Origin: Candidatus Methanoperedens sp.
Lineage (GTDB): Archaea > Halobacteriota > Methanosarcinia > Methanosarcinales > Methanoperedenaceae
Assembly (NCBI GenBank): GCA_023249275.1
Contig: JAHFCV010000138.1
Span: forward strand, 1-6,241
DNA length: 6,241 nt
Direction: 5' to 3'
The notes under the pieces were generated by a model. It was not told where the DNA came from. It did not search any database and was given only the letters and a program-made list of their open reading frames with translations. Positions 1-6,241 of the stretch are shown one piece after another (position 1 is the stretch's first letter; every line of letters begins with the position of its first letter). Position numbers and translations under genes: made by a program.

Positions 1-21
1 TAAAAGACGGAGACTAAACAG

Positions 22-1650
22 ATGGCTGTACTGAATTTCAAAGGGAAGACTTTTGTTCAAAATCATCATCTGGCAGTAAAGTATCATCAGCTTGTACCCC
101 AGAAAGATAAAAGCCTGACAGATAAGGTCAGCCTGAATGATAATCTTATAATTCACGGGGACAACCTTAAAGCTCTGAAAGCTCTCCTTCCAACGTATGC
201 AGGCAAAATAAAGTGTATTTATATTGATCCTCCTTATAATACGGGAAATGAAAATTGGGTTTATAACGATAATGTCAACAGCCCGATGATGCAGGAGTGG
301 CTGGGGAAGGTTGTTGATAAAGAGGACTTTACACGGCATGACAAATGGCTGTGCATGATGATGCCGAGATTGAAACTTTTAAGAGAATTATTAAGAGAAG
401 ACGGGGTTATTTTTGTAAGTATTGATGATAATGAGCAACATCGATTAAGAATTTTAATGGATGAGGTATTCGGAGAGGTGAATTTTATTGCCAATATTAT
501 CTGGCAAAAAAAATTTTCACCCCAAAATGATGCAAAGTATTTTTCCGACAACCACGATTTTATTGTTTGCTATGCAAAGAACAAAATTGAAGGGGAACAG
601 AAATCTGGATGGATAATAAATTTATTGCCGAGAACCGAGGATATGGCGGAACGCTATAAAAATCCTGACAATGATAGTCGTGGTGTTTGGACTTCTGGAG
701 ATGTATCAGTTAAAACTTATTCTAAAGAATATGATTATCCAATAACCACACCTTCTGGAAAAGAAGTTAAACCGCCAAGAGGTGCATGTTGGAGGTTTTC
801 AAAAGAAAAATTTCAGGAATTAGTTAATGATAATAGAATTTGGTTTGGAGAAAAAGGAGATAATGTCCCACGCATTAAAAGATTTCTGTCCGAAGTACAG
901 TCTGGGTTAGTTCCTGTTACAATATGGTTACATCAAGATGTAGGGCATAATCAACAAGCACGGCAAGAATTAAAAGAAATATTTTCAGATGCCGACTTTC
1001 CATTTGAAACGCCAAAACCAATATCTCTTATAAAACGAATAATTCAACTCTCCACAGATAAAAATTCGTTAATTCTCGATTCTTTCGCAGGCTCAGGCAC
1101 GACAGCCCATGCTGTTATGGAATTAAATAAAGAAGATGGCGGCAATCGTAGGTTTATTTTAGTTGAATGTGAGGATTATGCAGATAAGATTACTGCTGAA
1201 CGAGCAAGAAGGGTTATAAAAGGTGTTCCGAATGCAAAGGATGATAAATTAAAAGAAGGATTAGGTGGCACATTCAGTTATTTTGAACTTGGCGACCCTA
1301 TTGAGATGGAAAGCATTCTGGAAGGAGATAAGCTTCCAGGTTATCTTGAACTTGCCCGCTATGTTTTTTATACAGCTACAGGTGAAGAATTTGATCCGGG
1401 GAAAGTTGATGAAGAACGCAATTTTATTGGTGAATCCAAAGATTATGAAGTATATTTATTCTATAAGCCTGATATTGAATACTTAAGAACTACGGCGCTC
1501 ACTCTTGATAAGGCAAGAAATTTGGGAGAGTATAAAAACAAAAAGCGGTTAGTTTTTGCACCAAGCAAGTATTTAGACCATGACTATCTTCTGGAATACC
1601 GCATAGACTATTGTCAGTTGCCTTTTGAGATATATAAACTAAAAGGTTAG
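22..1650 (+). CDS. mod: Type III restriction-modification system methyltransferase subunit (Mod), N6-adenine, beta class
   Basis: Transfers a methyl group from S-adenosylmethionine to adenine N6 in an asymmetric site and supplies sequence recognition to the Mod-Res complex. Seen: the catalytic motif IV DPPYNTG at residues 69-75 precedes the SAM-binding motifs, namely the PKP motif-X region at 331-333, FAGSGTT (motif I) at 355-361 and FILVE at 378-382. This IV-before-I order defines the beta class. SIDDNE (133-138) and FSDNHDFIVCYAK (174-186) are typical conserved blocks. The segment GVWTSGD (221-227) through the GHNQQA block, about 220-315, matches what I recall of Type III Mod proteins and lies where the target-recognition region is expected. 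At 542 residues it is shorter than EcoP1/EcoP15 Mod (about 645) but within the range of chromosomal homologues. A GGAG at 9-12, nine bases upstream, supports this ATG. The res gene starts 2 nt after its stop. No frameshift or long simple repeat is seen. Orphan activity without Res is unlikely given the intact partner. Confidence 0.95.
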   Translation: MAVLNFKGKTFVQNHHLAVKYHQLVPQKDKSLTDKVSLNDNLIIHGDNLKALKALLPTYAGKIKCIYIDPPYNTGNENWVYNDNVNSPMMQEWLGKVVDKEDFTRHDKWLCMMMPRLKLLRELLREDGVIFVSIDDNEQHRLRILMDEVFGEVNFIANIIWQKKFSPQNDAKYFSDNHDFIVCYAKNKIEGEQKSGWIINLLPRTEDMAERYKNPDNDSRGVWTSGDVSVKTYSKEYDYPITTPSGKEVKPPRGACWRFSKEKFQELVNDNRIWFGEKGDNVPRIKRFLSEVQSGLVPVTIWLHQDVGHNQQARQELKEIFSDADFPFETPKPISLIKRIIQLSTDKNSLILDSFAGSGTTAHAVMELNKEDGGNRRFILVECEDYADKITAERARRVIKGVPNAKDDKLKEGLGGTFSYFELGDPIEMESILEGDKLPGYLELARYVFYTATGEEFDPGKVDEERNFIGESKDYEVYLFYKPDIEYLRTTALTLDKARNLGEYKNKKRLVFAPSKYLDHDYLLEYRIDYCQLPFEIYKLKG

Positions 1651-1652
1651 GT

Positions 1653-4166
1653 ATGGAGCTTAAAGAATATCAGAAAAAGACATTGGAAACAGTAAAACTT
1701 TACCTCGATGCACTGGCTGATTTTAAAGCAAAAAATGACAAGGCTGTTGAAATAGACCCCGAACTCTCTATCAATTTTCCATTGAAAGCATGGGAAAAAA
1801 TTATTGGAAAAACATATTATTCTAAAAAAAATGGTCTGGGCGAAGAACTGCCGGATTTTTACATCAAGATTCCCACAGGAGGCGGTAAAACGGTACTTGC
1901 CTGCCATACAATAGACCTGATTAATAAAATCTACCTTAAAAAACAAACAGGAATCATTTTATGGATTGTTCCAACTACCCAGATTTACAGGCAGACGCTT
2001 GACAATTTAAAAAATCGTGAGCATCCATATCGTCAGGTATTGGATATTTCAAGCGGCGGCAGAGCGGTAATTCTGGAAAAAACAGATAAATTCACCGCTT
2101 TGGATATAAAAGAAAATCTTGTTGTAATGCTACTGATGTTACCCTCTGCAAGCAGGCAAAACAAAGAAGTGTTAAAAGTATTCAAAGATAGCGGGAGTTT
2201 TACGGACTTTTTCCCACAGGAAGATGACAGGGATGGAAATGAGAAACTCCTAAAACAATATCCCAATTTACATTATTTTGGCGATGAAAGTGGATTTTTT
2301 GGAAAAGTTGTGAAAACATCCCTCGGGAATACGCTGAGGATTTTAAAACCCATAATAATTATTGACGAAGGACATAAAGCCTACAGCGAAATTGCACAAA
2401 AAACAATCCGGGATTTTAACCCTTCCATAGTTGTTGAGTTATCAGCAACTCCTCCTCAAAACAGCAATAATTTAGTTAATATCAGCGGACAGGAACTTAA
2501 TTTGGAGGAGATGATAAAACTTGATTTGCATATTACGAATAAAGCAGAACTAGAATGGCAAAATACAATGCTTGCAAGTGTAGAAAAAAGAAACTTTCTG
2601 GAACTAAAGTCCAAAGAATACGAAGCTAATACAGGTGAATTTATCCGCCCGATATGTCTTATACAGGTCGAACGAACAGGTAAAGACCAAAAAGGTACGA
2701 GATACATTCATGCAGAGGATGTTAAAGATTATTTAATCAAACAATGCGGTATCCCAATTGAGCAGATAGCAATAAAAAGCAGCGAAAAAGATGATATTGA
2801 AGGAATCGAGCTTTTAGCAAAAGATTGTCAGATTCGTTATATTATCACTAAACACGCTTTACAGGAGGGCTGGGACTGTGCATTTGCATATATCCTCACA
2901 ATTTTGAATAATCCGAGTTCAGAGCTTAGCATTACTCAATTGGTTGGAAGGATTCTAAGGCAGCCAAAAGCAAGAAAGACTAAAGTTAGGGAACTTGACG
3001 AGAGTTACGTTTTCTGTTTTAGACCACGGGCAACAGAAATCTTAGAAAATATAAGGAAAGGATTTGCAGGGGAAGGACTTGGGGATTTGGCGGGCAAAGT
3101 TATAGTCGAAGAAGGCGAACCTGAAATTGTGGATGCTACAAAAGAAAAAATTGTAGGTTATAGAGACAAATTTAAAAAATTTGAAGGGAAAATATATCTC
3201 CCCAAGTTTGTTATTCAGGAAAACGGCGGTTGGCGGGATATAAATTATGAAATGGACATATTAAGTAGAATCGATTGGAGCAGGGTTAATTTTGACGGGT
3301 TGATGGATATCTCACTTTCTGAGATAAGGGCTAAAGAAGAAAACGTCACAATAGGAATCAGTAAAGATACAAAGAAATTAATTGAAACAAAAGAAATTCT
3401 TTTTGGGGAAGGTGGTTTGGAAATCGACAATGTTTTTATAACACGGCAGATTTTAGACCTGGTGCCAAATCCCTGGATAGCGTTCGATATAGCCAAAAAG
3501 ACCATTGGCATATTCCTTAAAAAATATGATGAACAGACATTAGCCAATAATCTTGTTTTTATTATTGATGAATTAAGAAAGCTTCTTGAAAAGGAACGAG
3601 ATAAACTGGCAGAGTCTATTTTCAGAGAACAAATATCTAAAAAAACCATGTTCTTTTTCTTACTTTATGGTAAAGGTAGCTATAAATTACCAAGCAGAAT
3701 CAAGATAAAAAATAATTCAAAGGCTCTTGTTAGAAATGATAATACTCCTTTACAGAGAAGTCTATTTGAGTTTGTGGAAGAGGAAAAGTTTAATGATACT
3801 GAGAAAGCGGTGGCGATTTATCTCGATGAGCAGGAAAAACTCTTATGGTGGTATAGAAACTTAGCAAGAGTGGATTATTATTTACAGGGCTGGAAGAAAA
3901 ATAGAATTTATCCTGATTTTATTTTCTCTGAGATAGATACTACGGTACATGATGAATACAATAAAATATACGTTGTAGAAACAAAAGGAACACATCTAAA
4001 AAATGAAGATACTGATTACAAAAAAGATATTTTTGAATTTTGTAACAAACTTGGAATACAAAAAAATTGGACAGAGTTGAACACAGAATTTGACCAGAAG
4101 ATAGAGTTTCAAGTAATTTTCGGAGACGAATGGAAAGTAAAATTAAATGAAATATTTGGTATTTAA
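1653..4166 (+). CDS. res: Type III restriction-modification system endonuclease/helicase subunit (Res)
   Basis: ATP-dependent restriction subunit that works bound to Mod, using ATP hydrolysis to communicate between sites before cutting DNA. Seen, in order: EYQ near the N-terminus; Walker A PTGGGKT at 74-80; WIVPTTQ (motif Ia) at 104-110; Walker B DEGH at 238-241; SATPP (motif III) at 264-268; KHALQEGWD (motif V) at 400-408; and QLVGRILRQP (motif VI) at 429-438. These make two RecA-like domains of superfamily 2. Near the C-terminus, YPDF (753-756) is followed 20 residues later by ETKG (776-779), giving D755, E776 and K778 as the PD-(D/E)xK nuclease centre. At 837 residues it is somewhat shorter than EcoP15I Res (about 970), but no motif is missing, so it should be active. 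The start is only 2 nt past the mod stop and its weak AGG (1644-1646) lies inside mod, so the two genes are surely co-transcribed and perhaps translationally coupled. Confidence 0.95.
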   Translation: MELKEYQKKTLETVKLYLDALADFKAKNDKAVEIDPELSINFPLKAWEKIIGKTYYSKKNGLGEELPDFYIKIPTGGGKTVLACHTIDLINKIYLKKQTGIILWIVPTTQIYRQTLDNLKNREHPYRQVLDISSGGRAVILEKTDKFTALDIKENLVVMLLMLPSASRQNKEVLKVFKDSGSFTDFFPQEDDRDGNEKLLKQYPNLHYFGDESGFFGKVVKTSLGNTLRILKPIIIIDEGHKAYSEIAQKTIRDFNPSIVVELSATPPQNSNNLVNISGQELNLEEMIKLDLHITNKAELEWQNTMLASVEKRNFLELKSKEYEANTGEFIRPICLIQVERTGKDQKGTRYIHAEDVKDYLIKQCGIPIEQIAIKSSEKDDIEGIELLAKDCQIRYIITKHALQEGWDCAFAYILTILNNPSSELSITQLVGRILRQPKARKTKVRELDESYVFCFRPRATEILENIRKGFAGEGLGDLAGKVIVEEGEPEIVDATKEKIVGYRDKFKKFEGKIYLPKFVIQENGGWRDINYEMDILSRIDWSRVNFDGLMDISLSEIRAKEENVTIGISKDTKKLIETKEILFGEGGLEIDNVFITRQILDLVPNPWIAFDIAKKTIGIFLKKYDEQTLANNLVFIIDELRKLLEKERDKLAESIFREQISKKTMFFFLLYGKGSYKLPSRIKIKNNSKALVRNDNTPLQRSLFEFVEEEKFNDTEKAVAIYLDEQEKLLWWYRNLARVDYYLQGWKKNRIYPDFIFSEIDTTVHDEYNKIYVVETKGTHLKNEDTDYKKDIFEFCNKLGIQKNWTELNTEFDQKIEFQVIFGDEWKVKLNEIFGI

Positions 4167-4190
4167 AATATAAGAAATGAGACGCAAGAA

Positions 4191-4201
4191 ATTTTTATTT
4201 T
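4191..4201 (+). terminator. T-rich probable archaeal-type terminator after res
   Basis: The sequence ATTTTTATTTT starts 25 bases after the res stop and continues into further AT-rich DNA. Archaeal RNA polymerase terminates at oligo-T tracts without needing a hairpin, and none is evident here. The position, between the restriction operon and a gene with its own Shine-Dalgarno sequence, fits an operon end. This rests on sequence pattern alone. Confidence 0.4.
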
Positions 4202-4215
4202 ATCTATTGTTAATT

Positions 4216-4226
4216 GAAAAATATAC
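4216..4226 (+). promoter_or_regulatory. Possible TATA box upstream of the IorA-like gene
   Basis: GAAAAATATAC resembles an archaeal purine-rich BRE followed by a TATA element. Transcription normally starts about 25-27 bases downstream of the box centre, so it would begin near 4248-4250 and give a leader of roughly 46-48 nt carrying most of the 10-bp repeats and the Shine-Dalgarno sequence. The surrounding DNA is generally AT-rich, so a chance match is quite possible. Confidence 0.3.
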
Positions 4227-4245
4227 TGAACCACTTGATGTTGTA

Positions 4246-4275
4246 TCTGCGTTTATCCGCGTTCATCTGCGGTTA
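4246..4275 (+). repeat. Three tandem 10-bp units (consensus TCYGCGKTYA)
   Basis: The units are TCTGCGTTTA, TCCGCGTTCA and TCTGCGGTTA, directly abutting with no spacer. Neighbouring units differ at two or three positions. They lie between the possible TATA box and the Shine-Dalgarno sequence of the next gene, and the 10-bp period is close to one helical turn. They could be a regulator-binding array, part of the 5' leader, or a small dispersed intergenic repeat. The sequence does not distinguish these. Confidence 0.6.
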
Positions 4276-4282
4276 ATAAATC

Positions 4283-4288
4283 AAGGAG
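4283..4288 (+). promoter_or_regulatory. Shine-Dalgarno sequence for the IorA-like gene
   Basis: AAGGAG ends seven bases before the ATG at 4296, a strong match at good spacing. It fixes that ATG as the start and implies a transcript with a 5' leader rather than a leaderless one. Confidence 0.75.
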
Positions 4289-4295
4289 TCGCTTT

Positions 4296-5768
4296 ATGAA
4301 AGGCTTGGATGCTGTAGTTTGTGGGCTTCTGGACAGCGGCGTTAAAATGGTAACGGGCGTCCCCGGATTTCCGATAACCGAGCTGATGGAAGCCCTCGGA
4401 GACCCCGCATCAGACCCCGTATTTAAATACGGGGTTCTGAGGCATGAATGGTCTGTCAATGAAAAAGTGGCGCTTGAGCTCGCGCTGGGTTCGTCGGTAT
4501 GCGGGGAACGAAGCGCCGTGATTACAAAGCATGTGGGAATGAATATCCTTGCAGACCCGCTTGTAACATCAGCAACACATACCATAGGCGCAGGCGTGGT
4601 GATAATTGCAGGTGACGACCCGGGAGTGCAGAAATCCCAGAACGAGCAGGATTCGCGATTTTACGGGGTTATTGCCGAGGTTCCTGTTTTTGACCCATCT
4701 TCTCCCCAGGCTGCTTATAAGAGTATCAGGGAAGCGTTCGAATTATCAGAAAAGGTCAGCGCCCCTGCAATAATCAGGATTACGGACAGGCTGCTGAAAA
4801 GCGAGGGGAAATTTACCAGGAAGAAAGAGTCAATTGTGCCGCCATACATTGATAAAAAAATCTGGTATTTTACAATGCTCGGGAAACACCAGCTATTTCA
4901 TGGGAAGTCGTTTCTTGAAATGTGCGAGTATGCAGAAAGCTCTATTTTGAATGTCTATACAAAAAGAAGCAGGCTGGGAATAATATCGTCAGGTTTCCCT
5001 TCATCGCTGGTAGATTCCATCATTCCTCCCGATTATTCCCATTTATCCCTCGGAATAGTAAATCCCCTGCCGGCAGATTTAATCGAACGCTTCATACGCG
5101 AGCACGACCGCGTGCTGGTTGTTGAGGAAACCGAACCTGTTATTGAAAAACAACTCTCAAAAAGAGTGCTTGGGAAACTGACAGGTCACATGCATTATGG
5201 AATTGTTGAGGTTGGGGATATACAAAAAGCAATTGGAAGTATTCATAAAGATACTGTAATGGAAGAGATTATCCCCCAGACCATAGAGGAAAGAGGCGCC
5301 AGACCGATTTGCGAGGACTGCCCGTACCTGCCTCTTTTTAAGGCGATAAAAGAACTGGACGTGCCTGTTGCGGGCGACCTTGGCTGCTCAATAATGACCG
5401 CATCGCCACCGCTATCGCTTCTTGACGCTGCGTTTTCCCTTGGCTCATCCATTGCCACCGCATCGGGATTTAACAGGAAGGGGATTGCGATAATCGGGGA
5501 CTTCGGGCTTGCTCATTCGGGAGTTGCCGGACTTATCAATGCAGTCCAAAATAAGCATGAGCTTGTTGTCGTGGTGCTGCAGAATGAGGTGGCGGCGATG
5601 ACCGGGGGGCAGGATGTTCCTGATTTGACCGGGCTTGTGAGTTCTTATGTAAGGGATACCGAGATAATAGACCCGCAGGATAATGATTTAAAAGACAAGC
5701 TTTTGAAAAAACTCAAGAAAAAAGGAATATCTGTGCTGCTGGCGCGAGGACTATGTCCAAGGTACTGA
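4296..5768 (+). CDS. iorA: IorA-like thiamine-diphosphate-dependent 2-oxoacid oxidoreductase, lacking the ferredoxin domain
   Basis: Related to the alpha subunit of indolepyruvate:ferredoxin oxidoreductase, which oxidatively decarboxylates aryl pyruvates from aromatic amino acids and reduces ferredoxin. Seen: GVPGFPITEL (21-30) and EWSVNEKVALE (51-61) in the pyrimidine-binding domain, E56 being the likely cofactor-activating glutamate; KHVGMN, then GDDPGVQKSQNEQD, the IorA signature; a transketolase-C-like middle region with VNPLPADL and VVEETEP; CEDCPY (339-344); and a pyrophosphate-binding domain with GDLGCS (360-365), GDFGLAHSG (401-409), N430 and AAMTGGQD (433-440). D402 and N430 should bind the metal. 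Classical IorA is about 600-650 residues with C-terminal 4Fe-4S motifs. This protein stops at 490, just after the segment ending LCPRY, and the 41 bp that follow cannot encode the missing part. No iorB is adjacent. Electron transfer may therefore need another protein, or the enzyme may be a non-oxidative decarboxylase or carboligase. Family confidence is high, substrate confidence low. Confidence 0.85.
   Translation: MKGLDAVVCGLLDSGVKMVTGVPGFPITELMEALGDPASDPVFKYGVLRHEWSVNEKVALELALGSSVCGERSAVITKHVGMNILADPLVTSATHTIGAGVVIIAGDDPGVQKSQNEQDSRFYGVIAEVPVFDPSSPQAAYKSIREAFELSEKVSAPAIIRITDRLLKSEGKFTRKKESIVPPYIDKKIWYFTMLGKHQLFHGKSFLEMCEYAESSILNVYTKRSRLGIISSGFPSSLVDSIIPPDYSHLSLGIVNPLPADLIERFIREHDRVLVVEETEPVIEKQLSKRVLGKLTGHMHYGIVEVGDIQKAIGSIHKDTVMEEIIPQTIEERGARPICEDCPYLPLFKAIKELDVPVAGDLGCSIMTASPPLSLLDAAFSLGSSIATASGFNRKGIAIIGDFGLAHSGVAGLINAVQNKHELVVVVLQNEVAAMTGGQDVPDLTGLVSSYVRDTEIIDPQDNDLKDKLLKKLKKKGISVLLARGLCPRY
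4414..4435. repeat. Perfect 22-bp palindrome inside the IorA-like coding sequence
   Basis: The 20-bp core CCCCGTATTTAAATACGGGG is its own reverse complement, and an A at 4414 and a T at 4435 extend it to 22 bp. If one extra T is bulged, CAGA at 4411-4414 pairs with TCTG at 4436-4439 to lengthen the stem. GACCCCG also occurs just upstream at 4401-4407, as a direct copy of 4413-4419. The palindrome encodes about DPVFKYGV (residues 40-47), a stretch between the conserved GxPGxP region and EWSVNEK. It starts 118 bases into the gene. Possible roles are an intragenic operator, an RNA hairpin affecting translation, or a relic of a small insertion. Confidence 0.8.
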
Positions 5769-5772
5769 TATG

Positions 5773-5784
5773 TTTTATATATTA
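5773..5784 (+). promoter_or_regulatory. Probable TATA box for cdc48
   Basis: TTTTATATATTA lies between the stop of the IorA-like gene and the cdc48 start. With archaeal spacing it would place transcription initiation near 5804-5806, only a few bases before the ATG at 5810. That gives a nearly leaderless message, consistent with no Shine-Dalgarno sequence at useful distance; AGGA at 5787-5790 is too far. A second AT-rich stretch, AAAATATA near 5793-5800, could instead start transcription near 5823, just ahead of the in-frame ATGs at 5825 and 5828. Confidence 0.45.
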
Positions 5785-5809
5785 TTAGGAATAAAATATA
5801 AGTAATACC

Positions 5810-6241
5810 ATGACCGAAAAAATAATGATGCGTGTTGCAGAAGCCCACCACAGGGATGCCGGGCGGGATATCGCGAGAATAAATCGTGACCTGATGGAGA
5901 AACTGGGCATCCTGAGCGGGGATACTATTCTCGTGGTCGGCAAGGAAAAAGCGTGCGCTACCGCAGGACCCGGTTACCCTGAGGATGAGGGGGCGGATCT
6001 GATAAGAATAGACGGGAACATCAGGACGAACGCGCGTGTGGGAATCGATGATACAATCTACATACAGAAATCAGCGCCCCAGCCTGCAAAAAGAGTAGTT
6101 CTTGCGCCCACCCAGCAGATCCGTTTAGTTGGAGGTCCGCAGTATTTGCTCCGCCTGCTTGAGGGAAGACCGCTATTGAAAGGGCAGCGCCTCAGGGTTG
6201 AGACCGTGAGCAATCCCCTGTCATTCATAGTCATATCAACA
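5810..6241 (+). CDS. cdc48: Cdc48/VCP/VAT-family AAA+ ATPase, N-terminal part (runs off window)
   Basis: Archaeal Cdc48 (VAT) is a cytoplasmic hexameric ATPase that unfolds and extracts proteins, often feeding the proteasome. The window holds 144 codons of open frame reaching its last base. They match the Cdc48 N-domain: VAEAHHRDAGRDIARI (residues 9-24), MEKLGILSGDTILVVG, and a RIDG-IRTNARVGIDD block typical of the double-psi beta-barrel, followed by V-LAPTQQIRL opening the second N subdomain. The two ATPase domains with their Walker motifs would lie beyond the right edge, so activity cannot be judged. The ATG at 5810 is the first in frame, but ATGs at 5825 and 5828 sit just before the conserved RVAEA and are credible alternatives. 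It follows the IorA-like gene by 41 bp on the same strand. Its own TATA-like box suggests independent transcription, though read-through is possible. Confidence 0.92.
   Translation, partial: MTEKIMMRVAEAHHRDAGRDIARINRDLMEKLGILSGDTILVVGKEKACATAGPGYPEDEGADLIRIDGNIRTNARVGIDDTIYIQKSAPQPAKRVVLAPTQQIRLVGGPQYLLRLLEGRPLLKGQRLRVETVSNPLSFIVIST

Noticed and set aside
1..21. End of an upstream gene (TAA at 1-3)
   Set aside because: A stop triplet at the edge is not evidence of a gene; only the GGAG serving mod can be supported here.
506..513. A8 tract in mod (and another in res at 1824-1831) as possible phase-variation switches
   Set aside because: Type III mod genes can be phase variable, but usually through longer repeat tracts. 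Eight A's in AT-rich coding DNA encoding lysines are common, and both frames are intact.
4253..4585. 110-codon open frame on the minus strand
   Set aside because: It lies mainly antisense to the conserved IorA coding region, has no recognisable domain, and is explained by codon bias of the true gene.
5101..5116. Hairpin AGCACG-ACCG-CGTGCT inside the IorA-like gene
   Set aside because: A 6-bp stem with a 4-base loop is expected by chance in a sequence this long, and it falls in a conserved coding block (REHDRVLVVEE).
5773..5796. TTTTAT...ATAAAA inverted repeat as a terminator after the IorA-like gene
   Set aside because: The stem is only AT pairs in an AT-rich gap and overlaps a better TATA-box reading. 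No T-tract follows it.

Overview
The window looks archaeal, probably euryarchaeal. The strongest sign is the gene running off the right edge, which encodes the N-terminal substrate-recognition domain of a Cdc48/VCP/VAT-type AAA+ ATPase. An IorA-like thiamine-diphosphate oxidoreductase gene precedes it, and AT-rich TATA-like elements sit upstream of both genes. Heavy use of ATA, AGG and AGA codons fits too. A methanogen or ANME-like member of the Methanosarcinia is my best guess, but the sequence alone cannot settle the lineage.

Layout, all on the + strand. Positions 22-4166 hold a complete Type III restriction-modification operon: mod (beta-class DNA adenine methyltransferase) followed after 2 nt by res (superfamily 2 helicase fused to a PD-(D/E)xK nuclease). 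Both look intact, with all key motifs present. Mod and Res would form one complex that methylates or cleaves at an asymmetric recognition site; the site cannot be read from sequence. By eye the operon is clearly more AT-rich than the DNA to its right, which fits horizontal acquisition of a defence cassette.

Positions 4167-4295 are the junction. They hold a T-rich probable terminator, a possible TATA box, three tandem 10-bp units and a good Shine-Dalgarno sequence. Positions 4296-5768 encode a 490-residue IorA-like protein with both thiamine-diphosphate domains but without the C-terminal ferredoxin domain of classical IorA, and no iorB lies next to it. A perfect 22-bp palindrome sits inside its coding sequence near the 5' end. 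A 41-bp AT-rich gap with a TATA-like box leads to the partial cdc48 gene (5810 to the window edge).

The defence operon and the two genes to its right seem functionally unrelated. I saw no clear novel system. The points most worth a second look are the embedded palindrome, the ferredoxin-less orphan IorA-like protein and the 10-bp repeat cluster.
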